Shown: positions 1 to 9,207 of the stretch, one piece after another
Position numbering within the stretch: the first letter of the stretch is position 1
Layout of the letters: each line of letters begins with the position of its first letter
Source: Streptomyces polyasparticus
GTDB lineage: Bacteria > Actinomycetota > Actinomycetes > Streptomycetales > Streptomycetaceae
NCBI RefSeq assembly: GCF_014493765.1
Contig: NZ_JACTVJ010000012.1
Span: 62,001-126,000 of the forward strand
DNA length: 64,000 nt
Direction: 5' to 3'
Made by a program: the position numbers and the translations under genes
The notes under the pieces: model-generated
What the model was told of the DNA's origin: nothing
What the model saw: only the letters and a program-made list of their open reading frames with translations
The model's database searches: none

Positions 1-215
1 CGGCCAGTGAACGATCGTCCATACCCCGTTTCCCTCCCCGCCCGTCTCTGCCGCTTCCGCTCGTCGGCCTTGTGCCACGTGCCCGCGCGGCCCGGCCCTG
101 TGCCATCGTGCTCCCGCCCATACGGACAGGCCAGGTCGCGGGCGGCCGGGCCGGAGTGCACCGGTCGCTTCCCGACGTTACGGTGTGCGAAATCGGTGGA
201 AAACGGAGGCTGGGC

Positions 216-1472
216 GTGGCTGCAGAAGCGGTGATTGCGGGCCTGAGCGGAATCCGGGAGCGGCTGGCCGGGCTCTACCGGGACCTTCACCAGCATCCGG
301 AACTGTCGCTGCAGGAGACGAGAACGGCGGCTGTGCTCGCGCGGATGCTGCGGGAGTACGGGTTCGACGAGGTCGCCGAGCAGGTCGGGACGACCGGCGT
401 GGTCGGCGTGCTGCGCAACGGCGACGGGCCGGTGGTGATGCTGCGGGCCGACTTCGACGCTCTGCCGGTGGAGGAGAAGACCGGTCTGCCGTATGCGAGC
501 ACGGCCCGCGGTGTGGACCAGGACGGCCGCGACGTACCGGTGATGCACGCCTGCGGACACGACATGCACGCCGCCTGCCTGGTGGGCGCCGCCATGCTCC
601 TGGCGTCCGCACGCCAGGAGTGGAGCGGAACCCTGCTCGTGGTGTTCCAGCCCGCGGAGGAACTCGGGTGCGGCGCGCGGGGCATGGTGGAGGACGGGCT
701 CTTCGAGCGTTTCCCCAAGCCGGACATCGTGCTCGGCCAGCACGTGGCGCCGCTGCCCGCCGGGTTCATCGGATACGGCACCGGCCCGGTGATGTCGGCT
801 GCGGACTCGTTGGACGTCACCCTGTACGGTCGCGGCGGTCACGGGTCCCGTCCCGAAGCGGCCATCGACCCCGTGGTGACGGCCGCGCACATCGTCACGC
901 GGCTTCAGGGCATCGTCGCCCGCGAAGTCCCGCCGGCCGAGACCGCCGTGGTCACCGTAGGTCGGCTGCAGGCCGGCACCAAGGACAACATCATTCCGGA
1001 CCACGCCGAGCTGGGCGTGAACATCCGCACGCACACCCCGAAGGTCCGAGCCCTGGTGCAGGCGGCGATCGAGCGGATCGTACGGGCGGAATGCCAGGCC
1101 GGCGCCGCGGTGAAGGAGCCCGAGCTGACGTGGCTCGACAGTTTCCCGGCACTGGTGAGCGATCCCGACAGCACCGAGAAGACGGTGGCGGCGTTCACCG
1201 CCTACTTCGGTCAGGACCGGGTGCACGAGATGCCGCCGGCCAACGCCAGCGAGGACGTCGGGGTGTTCGGTGACGTGCTCGGCGTGCCGACCGTGTTCTG
1301 GTTCTGGGGCGGCCTCGCGCAGGAAACCGCCGTCAAGGCATTCTTGGAGGGGAACATCGACGAGCTGCCCGCCAACCACTCGCCGCACTTCGCTCCGGTG
1401 ATCGAGCCGACCCTCAGCACCGGCGTAGAAGCCCTGGTGATCGCCTCGATGACCTGGCTGCAGCGGCCCTGA
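216..1472 (+). CDS. M20 family amidohydrolase (M20D-like)
   Basis: Metal-dependent amidohydrolase of 418 residues, of the type that releases amino acids from N-acyl or N-aryl conjugates. The metal-binding motif HACGHDMH starts at residue 111 and the catalytic Glu-Glu pair (PAEE) is at 148-149. A dimerisation domain (GRGGHGSRP region) follows, and a C-terminal His lies in the NHSPHF segment. The family and fold are clear; the substrate cannot be read. I chose the GTG at 216 because CGGAGG sits 6 nt upstream. The reading frame stays open upstream to 72, but that part has no family features. It is a cytoplasmic protein with no signal peptide, and it stands alone on this strand, with a small unknown gene converging on it. 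Confidence 0.85.
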   Translation: MAAEAVIAGLSGIRERLAGLYRDLHQHPELSLQETRTAAVLARMLREYGFDEVAEQVGTTGVVGVLRNGDGPVVMLRADFDALPVEEKTGLPYASTARGVDQDGRDVPVMHACGHDMHAACLVGAAMLLASARQEWSGTLLVVFQPAEELGCGARGMVEDGLFERFPKPDIVLGQHVAPLPAGFIGYGTGPVMSAADSLDVTLYGRGGHGSRPEAAIDPVVTAAHIVTRLQGIVAREVPPAETAVVTVGRLQAGTKDNIIPDHAELGVNIRTHTPKVRALVQAAIERIVRAECQAGAAVKEPELTWLDSFPALVSDPDSTEKTVAAFTAYFGQDRVHEMPPANASEDVGVFGDVLGVPTVFWFWGGLAQETAVKAFLEGNIDELPANHSPHFAPVIEPTLSTGVEALVIASMTWLQRP

Positions 1473-1657
1473 ACCACGACTCGGACCTCGCCGGACCCCC
1501 ACACCGACAGCCATCACTGCAGCCAAACCCAAGCTCTGCCGCGCTCACGTTGAGGACTGCTCCGCCGCCAGTACTGGCCAGATCCCTGGTGACATCGGCT
1601 ATGCGGTCCGTGTAGCGGCCGCCTCGGCCCGTTCCTCGACGCAGGCACGAACTGCGT

Positions 1658-1981
1658 TCAGATGCCGGCAGCGCGCAACTGCTCGACGGAACCGACCTGA
1701 GCCACCCATGCCCGCTGGTCCACATCGTGCCGCCACCCGACAACAGCCCCGGCAACCGCGGGCAGGACGGTGTCGGGCCAGATCATGTAGCCGAGGCGAA
1801 TAAGCTCTCGGCCCGCCGCATGCGCGGCATCGAACGGGAAGGCGGGATAGTCGGGCCAGTGCGACAGGTCCTTCTCCGCGAGCACCCCTTCCTCATCCGC
1901 GCGTCGCACCTGCAGGACGTAACCGGTCGCAGCGGCTGAGCAGACAGCAATCAGGTCGCGGCGGTCCTGATCGTCGGTCAT
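1658..1981 (-). CDS. small conserved hypothetical protein
   Basis: A 107-residue acidic protein starting MTDDQDRRDL, with no motif that I recognise. The ATG at 1981 is the only credible start, because the longer upstream reading in this frame is low-complexity Arg/Pro/Thr text typical of antisense to a real gene. The composition of the 107 residues (Trp-rich, balanced hydrophobics) looks like real coding sequence. It converges with the amidohydrolase across 185 bp and is followed upstream by an empty stretch before the lipoprotein gene. Function unknown. Confidence 0.6.
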   Translation of the reverse strand: MTDDQDRRDLIAVCSAAATGYVLQVRRADEEGVLAEKDLSHWPDYPAFPFDAAHAAGRELIRLGYMIWPDTVLPAVAGAVVGWRHDVDQRAWVAQVGSVEQLRAAGI

Positions 1982-2243
1982 GCGCAGCACGGTACGGGAA
2001 CGGTCGTCGGCTCGGCGCCGAGGGGTGCGAGGTGCGATCGCCCGCGGCCGTGTTGCGAACGGTCGGGCACGTCGGCTCTCGGGCCGGAGAGCCGACAACG
2101 CTCGGGGCACGGTCGGATCGAGCCGCGTGCGTGTCGTGGCCGTCGTGCCTTGCCGCGGGCGCCGGAACCACGGCCTCCCCCGGCTGGCTCGGTCACGTCT
2201 TCGGCCGGCAGGACACGCCCGGCTGACGGCCGGAGGGCGACCG

Positions 2244-3008
2244 CTAGCGCAGCGGGCGGGAGGGGTAGCCGGTGTCGAAGTGCTGGTAGTCCGCTGTGGA
2301 GATGTCCTGCCAGATCCAGCCCTCGGTGGTGAACGCCCGCCAGACCGGGCCGTTTTCGAGGATCTTGCCGCGGCCCGGGGTGCGGCTGCTGTGTGCGGCG
2401 CTCGGCTGCCAGCAGTCGCAGCGTCCGTCCCTCCATGGGTTCTCCATCGGGTTGATGTCGACCGCGCGGCCGTTGGCGTGCGGGGACTTCGTGGAGGGGG
2501 CGTTCGCCTGGCCCTGTCGGCGGCAGTTGAAGGCGGAGGTGTTGTCGGCGCGCATCGAGGCGTCGTCGTCTCCGCCGTATGCCTCGATGGGCTCCATACG
2601 GCGGATGGGGAATCGGTGCTCGAACAGGTCGGTGAAGACACGGACCAGGCTGTCCGCCACATCGTCCCGGACGACGAGGGCGCCGCGGTGAATCTTTCCG
2701 TCGAAGCCCCAGTGGTTCATCTCCAGCCGGCGCAGCTCGGTTCGCCCCACCGGACACTCCGGGCGCCAGGCTCCGGCGGTGACCATGCCCTCCCACTGAC
2801 GGTCGTCGAGCTTCGAGACCGTGGCGTCCAGGGCGGGGGCCGCGCTCTCGTGCGCCGGTGGGGCAGAGGCGGATGGTGAGGAGGGTGAGGGCGATACGGC
2901 AGATGTCGGCGTAGGGGCGGGGTCCGTCTCGGCCGGGCCGAAGCTGCAGCCGGTGGCGAACAACAGGACAAGAACCCAGACACCCGCGCACCAGTCGCTG
3001 AACTTCAC
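2244..3008 (-). CDS. M15-like peptidase lipoprotein (VanY/D-Ala-D-Ala carboxypeptidase type)
   Basis: A 254-residue exported protein. It begins with a short charged stretch, a hydrophobic segment and a lipobox (FATGC), so it is probably a lipoprotein anchored outside the membrane. A Pro/Ser/Thr-rich linker (residues about 30-60) leads to the domain. SPHANGRAVDINP carries the first His and the Asp of the M15 zinc site, and DYQHFDTGY carries the second His. The family cleaves peptidoglycan cross-bridges or acts as an endolysin-like peptidase; that this one does so is inference. The GTG at 3008 is preferred, with AGGGGG 6 nt upstream; the open frame runs much further upstream through antisense text and should be ignored. 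Confidence 0.75.
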   Translation of the reverse strand: MKFSDWCAGVWVLVLLFATGCSFGPAETDPAPTPTSAVSPSPSSPSASAPPAHESAAPALDATVSKLDDRQWEGMVTAGAWRPECPVGRTELRRLEMNHWGFDGKIHRGALVVRDDVADSLVRVFTDLFEHRFPIRRMEPIEAYGGDDDASMRADNTSAFNCRRQGQANAPSTKSPHANGRAVDINPMENPWRDGRCDCWQPSAAHSSRTPGRGKILENGPVWRAFTTEGWIWQDISTADYQHFDTGYPSRPLR

Positions 3009-3067
3009 CAACAGCCCCCTCTGTGTGATCACGTCACAGTACTGACCGGCGCCGGGTTCGCCATGTG

Positions 3068-4510
3068 TCAGCGGACGAGGACGTGTTCGCCGGAGCGCGG
3101 CACGACGGCCGTCCAGCCCAGGGTTTCGTCGATGCGGTCGCGCAAGGCCTCGGCGGCCAGGGGCTCTCCGTGTACGAGGTAGGTGGTGTGCGGGGCGGGA
3201 GCAGCACGCAGCCAGTCGACGGTCTGTGCGGCGTCGGCGTGGGCGGAGAAATGCGGCACGTTGGCGACGGTGGCCCGCACCGGGACGTACTCGCCGAACA
3301 TCTTCAGTACGGTGGCGCCGTCGACGAGGTCCCTGGCCCGTGTCCCCTGCGCCGCGAAGCCCACCACGACCACCGCGTTGCGCGGGTCGGGCAGCAGGCG
3401 CCGCAGGTGGTGCAGTACGCGTCCGCCGGTGGCCATGCCGGAGGCCGCCACGATGACGGCCGGTCCGGCTGCCTTGGCGATGTCCATGGACTCCTGGATC
3501 GACCGGACGGCAAGGAAGGGTTCCGGGCTGAGCGCCGCCGTGCCCGCGGCCGTGATCTCGGGGCGTAGCTCCGGGGCCTTGGCGAGGATGGCGTCCCGGT
3601 AGACGTCCAGCGCGGCCAGTGCCATCGGGCTGTCGACGTAGACCGGGACCTCGGCCGGCAGGCGGCCGTTGCGGCGCAGCCGGGTGAGTTCGTGCAGCAC
3701 GATCTCGGTGCGGTCCAGGGCGAAGGCCGGGATGACGACGGTGCCGCCTCGGGCGAGGACTTGGCCGAGGACGTCCGCGAAGTTGTCCCTGGCCGTCTCC
3801 TCTTCGTGGCGCCTGTTGCCGTACGTCGACTCCACGAGCAGGACGTCCGCGCCGGAGAACGGCACGGGCGGGCGCAGCAGAGGGTGGCCGGGGCGGCCGA
3901 GGTCTCCGCTGACGGCCAGGGTGTGCCCGTCCTCCAGGGTCAGGTGTGCCCAGGCCGAGCCGAGGATGTGTCCTGCGGAGTGCAGGGTGAGCCGGGTTGC
4001 GGTGGCGATGTCGGCGGGCGTGTCCGTGGGCACGGGGTCGAGCAGTTTCAGTGTGCGGTCCACGTCCGAGTCGTCGTACAGCGGACGTGCGGGGCGGTGC
4101 TTGGACCAGCCGTGCTCGTTGGCGTGCTGGGCGGTTTCCATCTGCAGCCGGGCGCTGTCGCGCAGCACGATCTCCATCAGGCGTGCGGTGTACGGCGTTG
4201 TCACGATCGGTCCGCGAAAGCCGTGCCGGACCAGCCTCGGCAGGTATCCGCAGTGGTCCAGGTGGGCGTGGGTGACGACGACGCTGTGAATGTCGCCGGC
4301 GTCGCACGGCAGCGTGCGCCAATTGCGCCTGCGCAGGTCGGCGAGGCCCTGGAAGAGCCCGCAGTCGACCAGAACGCGGGCGTGGTCGCTCTCGACGAGG
4401 AATTTGCTGCCGGTGACCGTGCCGACGCCGCCCAGGAAGGTCAGCAGGGCGGGACGGGGCACGGTGCCCGGTGCCCCGGTGGTCATGGAGTCGGTGACGG
4501 CTTCGCTCAT
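3068..4510 (-). CDS. MBL-fold beta-CASP hydrolase, putative RNase
   Basis: A 480-residue metallo-beta-lactamase with a beta-CASP insertion, the architecture of RNA-processing nucleases (CPSF73/RNase J-like, MBL-RNA specificity class). Visible motifs are HAHLDH (motif 2), [20 protein letters not shown], the beta-CASP motif [14 protein letters not shown] and the late LVHGE. All metal ligands appear present, so an active phosphodiesterase is likely. The ATG at 4510 has GAGGAG 9 nt upstream. The gene diverges from a cNMP-binding protein across a 383-bp control region and sits at the edge of a sulfur/dormancy-like block, which may indicate RNA turnover under stress (inference). Confidence 0.85.
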   Translation of the reverse strand: MSEAVTDSMTTGAPGTVPRPALLTFLGGVGTVTGSKFLVESDHARVLVDCGLFQGLADLRRRNWRTLPCDAGDIHSVVVTHAHLDHCGYLPRLVRHGFRGPIVTTPYTARLMEIVLRDSARLQMETAQHANEHGWSKHRPARPLYDDSDVDRTLKLLDPVPTDTPADIATATRLTLHSAGHILGSAWAHLTLEDGHTLAVSGDLGRPGHPLLRPPVPFSGADVLLVESTYGNRRHEEETARDNFADVLGQVLARGGTVVIPAFALDRTEIVLHELTRLRRNGRLPAEVPVYVDSPMALAALDVYRDAILAKAPELRPEITAAGTAALSPEPFLAVRSIQESMDIAKAAGPAVIVAASGMATGGRVLHHLRRLLPDPRNAVVVVGFAAQGTRARDLVDGATVLKMFGEYVPVRATVANVPHFSAHADAAQTVDWLRAAPAPHTTYLVHGEPLAAEALRDRIDETLGWTAVVPRSGEHVLVR

Positions 4511-4893
4511 GGCGTCGGTCTCCTCGAAGTCGGGGCCCACCGGCCCCTGCGCTGCGCTGGGCATCCAGCCTGCGGAGAGGAACGGCCGCCGCGCCACGGG
4601 CCGAACGGCCCCCGACGCGGCCGAAGCGTCCACGCCTCGGCCGTACGAGTCCGCCGCGTTGCCGAACAGGGCCGGTCGGCCCTCGGGCGAGGACGTCAAG
4701 GACCTGCCGCCGCACGGCGAACCGGTCCACCGTCTGACGGAAGAGTCCGAACACTTCAAGTGTCCCGCGTCGGGTCCTGCGACGCACCGCCGACGGCCCG
4801 CTACCGGACAGCGCCGGACGGACCGCCGAAGAGGCGTCACCAAGCGGCGTGACAGGACCACGGGGAGCGACAGGAGCGAGGGGAGAGACAGCG
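4511..4893. promoter_or_regulatory. divergent control region with a 13-bp palindrome
   Basis: 383 bp between the divergent MBL hydrolase and the cNMP-binding gene. No credible gene was seen on either strand. ACACTT-C-AAGTGT at 4751-4763 is a perfect 6-bp inverted repeat about one base, and is the only clear operator-like element. Promoter boxes cannot be assigned with confidence. Confidence 0.4.
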
Positions 4894-5343
4894 ATGACGC
4901 ACGTCACCATCTTGGCCACGGTCCTGCCGGCCGAGCACCGCAACCGGCTGATGGGGTGCGCCCGGGAGGTCGCGTTCACACCGGGCACCCGGCTGTTCGA
5001 GGAGGGACAGCCGGCCGACAGGTTCTGGGTCGTACGGACCGGTGTGGTCGATCTCGACCTGCGTCGGCCCGGTCATGGAGCGACCGTCATCGAGTCCCTC
5101 GGTCACGGTGAACTGGTCGGCTGCTCCTGGTACTTCGCTCCGCATGTGTGGAAGCTGGGCGCCACGATCACTCACCCCGTGCAGGCCTGGGAGTTCGACG
5201 CGGACGCGGTACGGGCCCTGTGCGTCGCGGATCCCGCTTTCGACCGCGCGGTCGCGCGCTGGGTCGGACGGGTGGTCGCCCACCGGCTGCACGCGTCTCG
5301 GGCGCGGTTGTCCGCTCAGGCCGACGGCGCCGAGCGGCGGTAG
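4894..5343 (+). CDS. stand-alone cyclic-nucleotide-binding (Crp-like) domain protein
   Basis: A 149-residue protein made almost entirely of one cNMP-binding beta-roll. [20 protein letters not shown] matches the first strands and the glycine turn, and [11 protein letters not shown] the region before the phosphate-binding cassette. The residues after GELVGCSW do not show the usual R(S/T)AxA ligand loop, so cAMP binding is doubtful. There is no C-terminal winged helix, so it is not a DNA-binding Crp/Fnr regulator by itself. GGGAGA lies about 8 nt before the ATG. It converges with the SulP gene and the two coding regions overlap by 28 bp at their 3' ends. It may sense a ligand or membrane state for a partner protein (inference). 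Confidence 0.75.
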   Translation: MTHVTILATVLPAEHRNRLMGCAREVAFTPGTRLFEEGQPADRFWVVRTGVVDLDLRRPGHGATVIESLGHGELVGCSWYFAPHVWKLGATITHPVQAWEFDADAVRALCVADPAFDRAVARWVGRVVAHRLHASRARLSAQADGAERR

Positions 5344-7088
5344 GCGGCGACGGCCGTCGGCAGCGTCGGGAAGATCAGGTCGCTGCCGATGGAGTCCGTC
5401 AAGCCGTATGCGTCCAGTGCCACGCGCAGATCCTGTTTGACCCGGGCGATCGCGAACACGATGCCGCGGCGGGCCATTTCGGCTCGCAGCGCGTCGACCG
5501 CGTCGAGCGCTGTGATGTCGACCTCCACGTTGGCCTCGGCGTTGAGGACGAACCAGCGCACCGGGCCGGCCTGTTCGTCCACGGCGGCCAAGGCCCGGCG
5601 CCGGAAGTCCTCAGCGTTGGCGAAGAACAGCGGGGAGTCGTAGCGGTAGACGAGCAGGCCCTCGATCATGCGGGCGTCGGGGTAGTCGTCCACGTCGTGC
5701 ATACCGGCAACGCCCGGGACGAGCCCCTGCACCGCGTCATGCGGGCGCGCCACCCTCAGGAGCATCTCGGCCACCGACAGACCGACCGCGACCAGCACTC
5801 CGTACAGGATGTCCAGGACCAGCACCGCGCCCAGGCATCCCAGCGCGAGAAGCAACTCCCTGCGGCGGAACGACGCGAGCCGCCTGAAGCCGGCCAGGTC
5901 GACCATGCGGACGGCGGCGTACACCACCAGCGCGCCCAGGACCGCTGCCGGGGTGCGGGTCAGCAGCGGGCTGAGGAAGAGCAGCGCACACAGGACGAGG
6001 GCGCCGGCGACCAGCGAGTGCACCTGGCTGCGGGCGCCCGTCGAGGAGGCGAGCGCGGTACGGCTTGCGCTGCTGCTCACGGGAAATCCGTGCAGCGCCC
6101 CCGCGCCGAGGTTGGCGGCGCCCAGCGCCAACAGCTCCTGATTGGCGTCGAGTTCGTCGGCCTTGGCGCGGGGGGCGTCGAGGCCGCCACCCTTGTTGCG
6201 GTCGGCGTCGAGCTCGTCTCCCCCGTTGCGGTCGGTGAACGCTCGCGCGGTGAGGATGCAGTCCGTGTAGCCGACGACGAGGATGCCCAGCGCCGGCACC
6301 AGCAGCTCCGGCAGATCGCTCAGGCCCGGCAGGGCGAACCCCGGCAGTCCTGAGGGAACGGCGCCGATCACCTTCAGGCCGTACCGGTCGTCGAGGTCGA
6401 AGGTCACGTTCACGACGGTGCCGAGCACGACGAGGAGCAACGGCGCAGGCAGGGCGCGGAAGAAGCGCGGCAGGACGAGGACGAAGGCGATGGCGCCGGC
6501 CGCGAAGAGCACCGTGGCCGGCCGTGCTTGCGGCAGATCGCTGACGAAGGACCAGAGTTGGGGGAAGAACCCGCTGCCGGACCCGGCGCCGGCCCCGGTC
6601 AGCTTGGGCAGCTGGTCCACGATCATGATGCAGGCCACGCCGGCCAGATAGCCCACCAGGACCGGCCGGGACAGGAGATCGGCGACGAAGCCGAGCCGTG
6701 CCGCCCAGGCCAGCACGGCCAGCAGGCCGACGGCGATCGCCAGCGTGGCGGCCAGCGCGGCGTACCGGCCCGGATCGCCCGCTGCCAGCGGGCCGATCAC
6801 GGCGGCCGTCATGAGGGCGGTCGTCGATTCCGGCCCGACCGAGAGGAGCCTGGACGAGCCCAGCAGCGCATACACACCGAGCGCGGGCAGGATGGCCCAC
6901 AGTCCGGCGACCGGCGGCAGGCCGGCCACCACTGCGTACGCCATGACCTGCGGCATGAGGTACGCCGCCACCGTCACTCCGGCGTACGCGTCACCCCGCA
7001 GCCATGAGCGGCGGTAGCCGGTGAGTGGGGCGAGCCCCGGCACCAGGCGGCGCCAATCGAGGGCGTGCCCGCCCGGCTTGGGACTCAT
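5316..7088 (-). CDS. SulP family anion transporter with STAS domain
   Basis: A 590-residue membrane transporter. The N-terminal two thirds hold about a dozen hydrophobic segments with the SulP signature near the start (AYLMPQVMAYAVVAGLPPVAGL is split around residues 40-62) and a SVGPESTTALM segment. The C-terminal 130 residues form a cytoplasmic STAS domain (the VRWFVLNAEANVEVDITALDAVDAL region). The family moves sulfate, bicarbonate, nitrate or other anions; sulfate fits the sulfur genes next door, but that is inference. A Gly/Asp-rich near-repeat (GGDELDADRNKGGGLDAPRAK) interrupts the middle loop and looks like local expansion. The ATG at 7088 has GGAGGGGG upstream. The HPF-like gene lies 79 bp upstream on the same strand, so the two may share a transcript. 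Confidence 0.88.
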   Translation of the reverse strand: MSPKPGGHALDWRRLVPGLAPLTGYRRSWLRGDAYAGVTVAAYLMPQVMAYAVVAGLPPVAGLWAILPALGVYALLGSSRLLSVGPESTTALMTAAVIGPLAAGDPGRYAALAATLAIAVGLLAVLAWAARLGFVADLLSRPVLVGYLAGVACIMIVDQLPKLTGAGAGSGSGFFPQLWSFVSDLPQARPATVLFAAGAIAFVLVLPRFFRALPAPLLLVVLGTVVNVTFDLDDRYGLKVIGAVPSGLPGFALPGLSDLPELLVPALGILVVGYTDCILTARAFTDRNGGDELDADRNKGGGLDAPRAKADELDANQELLALGAANLGAGALHGFPVSSSASRTALASSTGARSQVHSLVAGALVLCALLFLSPLLTRTPAAVLGALVVYAAVRMVDLAGFRRLASFRRRELLLALGCLGAVLVLDILYGVLVAVGLSVAEMLLRVARPHDAVQGLVPGVAGMHDVDDYPDARMIEGLLVYRYDSPLFFANAEDFRRRALAAVDEQAGPVRWFVLNAEANVEVDITALDAVDALRAEMARRGIVFAIARVKQDLRVALDAYGLTDSIGSDLIFPTLPTAVAAYRRSAPSA

Positions 7089-7167
7089 GGGACTGCTTCC
7101 CCCTCCGGACGGGCATCGGCCGATGTGCGGATGTTCGGCTGTGTGCGGCAGTTCGGCAATACGCGGC

Positions 7168-7584
7168 TCAGGCCTGCGGCTCGTCCGGGGCCGCCGAGGC
7201 AGCAACCGACGCGCTGCCACCGCGCCACGGCGGGGCCGTCGCCCTGCGGCCTTGCGTCGCGGCGTGCACGGCCTTGTCGATCTGCCGCCGCAGCCGGTCC
7301 TGGAGCAGGTCCACGACCTCGCGGCCGGTGGCGGCCTCGGCCGTCGCAAGGACCGTCCTGCTGCCGAACCGCAGATCGGCGGTGGCCTTCCACGGCCGGC
7401 CTTCGTGGTGGGCGGCGGCCTGTGCGATCCGAGCTTCGCCGGTGGCCCGGGGCAGGCCCGGCCGGTCCACAGCGGCGTCGATCTTCTGGCGCGCGTAGGC
7501 GAGCGTCTCGGCGTCCACGTGACCGTCGGTGCGCAGGCCTACCGGCGTGGCGGTCTCGGACTGGTTCCCGCTGTCGGTCGTCAT
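7168..7584 (-). CDS. short HPF/RaiA-like ribosome-associated protein
   Basis: A 138-residue protein. The segment from about residue 18 to 105 reads like the beta-alpha-beta-beta-beta-alpha fold of S30AE/HPF proteins: a strand-helix start with HVDAETLAYARQKIDAAV, a central KATADLRFG strand, then a long amphipathic helix DLLQDRLRRQIDKAVH. Family members bind the 30S decoding centre and silence or dimerise ribosomes in stationary phase. The C-terminal Ala/Arg tail is low complexity, and the long-form C-terminal dimerisation domain is absent. The start is strong, with AAGGAG 7 nt before the ATG. It diverges from the SQR-like operon and precedes the SulP gene. The match is by eye and moderately confident. 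Confidence 0.6.
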   Translation of the reverse strand: MTTDSGNQSETATPVGLRTDGHVDAETLAYARQKIDAAVDRPGLPRATGEARIAQAAAHHEGRPWKATADLRFGSRTVLATAEAATGREVVDLLQDRLRRQIDKAVHAATQGRRATAPPWRGGSASVAASAAPDEPQA

Positions 7585-7947
7585 ACCGTTCTCCTTCGGG
7601 TCGGCCTCGTGCCCGGTCCTCGTTGCCCGCACGGTGGCTGTGATCCCTGTCTAGCAACCGTGAGTCGGCGCTGTGCGGCCGATTCGGCGCCGTGGGCGAA
7701 GCAGGGTCCACCGGCCCGGCAGGTCGGGCGCTTCGGCCCCGCGGGCCGGTGCGCGGCGGGGACCGGTCGGCGCCGCTGCGGGCCGTTCGGCACCTGGAGA
7801 ACCCAACACCCCCTCATCTGCACCTGCTTGTGCGCCCCCTGCGTCTCGCTCCCCCGCGCCAACGGCGAAAGGTCTACCCCTGGTGGCCACCCGAGCCGGG
7901 ACCAGCGGTCCCTGCCTCTCGCCCAACTGCCCGCGGACAGTGGAGAC
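7585..7947. promoter_or_regulatory. divergent intergenic region between the HPF-like and SQR-like genes
   Basis: 363 bp with no credible gene. It must hold the promoters of the leftward HPF-SulP pair and the rightward sulfur/ppdK operon. I see GC-rich sequence with short repeats of GGCGCCG character but no palindrome strong enough to name as an operator. Confidence 0.35.
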
Positions 7948-9189
7948 ATGGGACACCACATCGTGATTCTCGGGGCCGGTACCGCCGGCACGCTGACCGC
8001 CAACCGGTTGCGGCGCATGCCCGGCGCGGACGAGTACCGGATCACGGTCGTCGACCAGGATGACGACCACGTCTACCAGCCGGGCCTGCTGTTCGTACCG
8101 TTCGGGCTCGCCCAGCCGCACCATCTGGTGCGGTCCCGGCCACGTCAGCTGCACTCCGGGATCGACTACCTGCAGGCCCGCATCGAGCAGGTGGACCCGG
8201 CCGCGCGGACGGTGCGCCTCGCCGGCGGCCGCCGACTGTCGTACGACGTCCTCGTGGTCGCCAGCGGCGCCCGGCTCCTTCCGGAGGAGACCGAGGGCCT
8301 GACCGGAAGCGGCTGGGGCGAGAACGTCTTCACCTTCTACGACCTGCCGGGCGCGGTCGGCCTGCAGCACGCCCTCGAACGCTTCGACGGCGGACGCATC
8401 GTGATCGACGTGGCCGATCTGCCCGTCAAGTGCCCGGTCGCACCACTGGAGTTCGCCTTCCTGGCCGACTGGTACTTCCGGCGCTGCGGCAGCCGTGACC
8501 GGGTGCAGCTGACCTACGCCACCCCGCTGGACGGCGCGTTCACCAAGCCGGTCGCCGCGAAGGTGCTCGGCGGACTCCTCGAGCGCAAGGGCATCGAGCT
8601 GGTCACGGAGTTCAACCTCGGCGAGGTCGACGGCCGAGGCGGGCGGCTGGTGGCGTACGACGGGCGCGAACTGCCCTACGACCTGGCGGTGGTGGTTCCG
8701 CTGCACGGCGGCGCGGAGTACGTGGGCCGCTCCCCCGGGCTCGGCGACGAACTCGACTTCGTGCCCGTGGATCGCCGCACCCTCCAACACCGCGACCATC
8801 CCGAAGTGTTCGCGATCGGCGACGCGGCGGGGCTGCCCGCGTCGAAGGCCGGCTCGGTCGCCCACTTCGAGGGCGAGACCCTCACGCACAACATCGGCAG
8901 GTTCCTGCGCGGACAGCCGCTGGACGGATTCTTCGACGGTCACACGAACTGCTTCGTCGAAACCGGCTTCCACAAAGCCCTGCTCATCGACTTCAACTAC
9001 GACACCGAACCGCTGCCGGGGCACTTCCCTGCCACGGTCGGGCTGCCGCTGCTCAAGGAGTCCTACGCCAACCACCTCGGGAAGCTCGCCTTCGAGTGGT
9101 TCTACTGGCACAGCCTGCTGCCCGGGCGCGAACTGCCCGGTATCGGCGGGCAGATGCCCGAGCACGGCAAGCAACGCGTCCGCACCTGA
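7948..9189 (+). CDS. SQR-like FAD-dependent oxidoreductase
   Basis: A 413-residue flavoprotein of the sulfide:quinone oxidoreductase/NDH-2 superfamily. The N-terminal dinucleotide fold is IVILGAGTAGT, the second FAD motif is DVLVVASGARL, and the C-terminal FAD motif is VFAIGDAAGLP. Three cysteines are seen at 162 (VKCPVAP), 180 (RRCGS) and 335 (TNCFVETG). The first and last lie at positions consistent with the redox cysteines of SQR-type enzymes. The C-terminal NHLGKLAFEWFYWHSLLPG segment is amphipathic and probably inserts into the membrane, as in SQR. It is the first gene of a tight operon with TusE and DsrE homologues, which supports a sulfide or persulfide substrate and quinone as acceptor (inference). 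The ATG at 7948 fits the Rossmann start. Confidence 0.78.
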   Translation: MGHHIVILGAGTAGTLTANRLRRMPGADEYRITVVDQDDDHVYQPGLLFVPFGLAQPHHLVRSRPRQLHSGIDYLQARIEQVDPAARTVRLAGGRRLSYDVLVVASGARLLPEETEGLTGSGWGENVFTFYDLPGAVGLQHALERFDGGRIVIDVADLPVKCPVAPLEFAFLADWYFRRCGSRDRVQLTYATPLDGAFTKPVAAKVLGGLLERKGIELVTEFNLGEVDGRGGRLVAYDGRELPYDLAVVVPLHGGAEYVGRSPGLGDELDFVPVDRRTLQHRDHPEVFAIGDAAGLPASKAGSVAHFEGETLTHNIGRFLRGQPLDGFFDGHTNCFVETGFHKALLIDFNYDTEPLPGHFPATVGLPLLKESYANHLGKLAFEWFYWHSLLPGRELPGIGGQMPEHGKQRVRT

Positions 9190-9207
9190 CATGTGAGGAG
9201 CAGACCC

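Noticed and set aside
1-215. 75-residue frame and upstream extension before the amidohydrolase
   Set aside because: Arg/Pro/Cys-rich text without motif. The ribosome site at 204-209 supports the GTG at 216 instead.
2244-4988. 914-residue leftward reading merging the lipoprotein with upstream sequence
   Set aside because: Only the last 254 residues carry a lipobox and M15 motifs. The rest is antisense-like text out of frame with the MBL gene.
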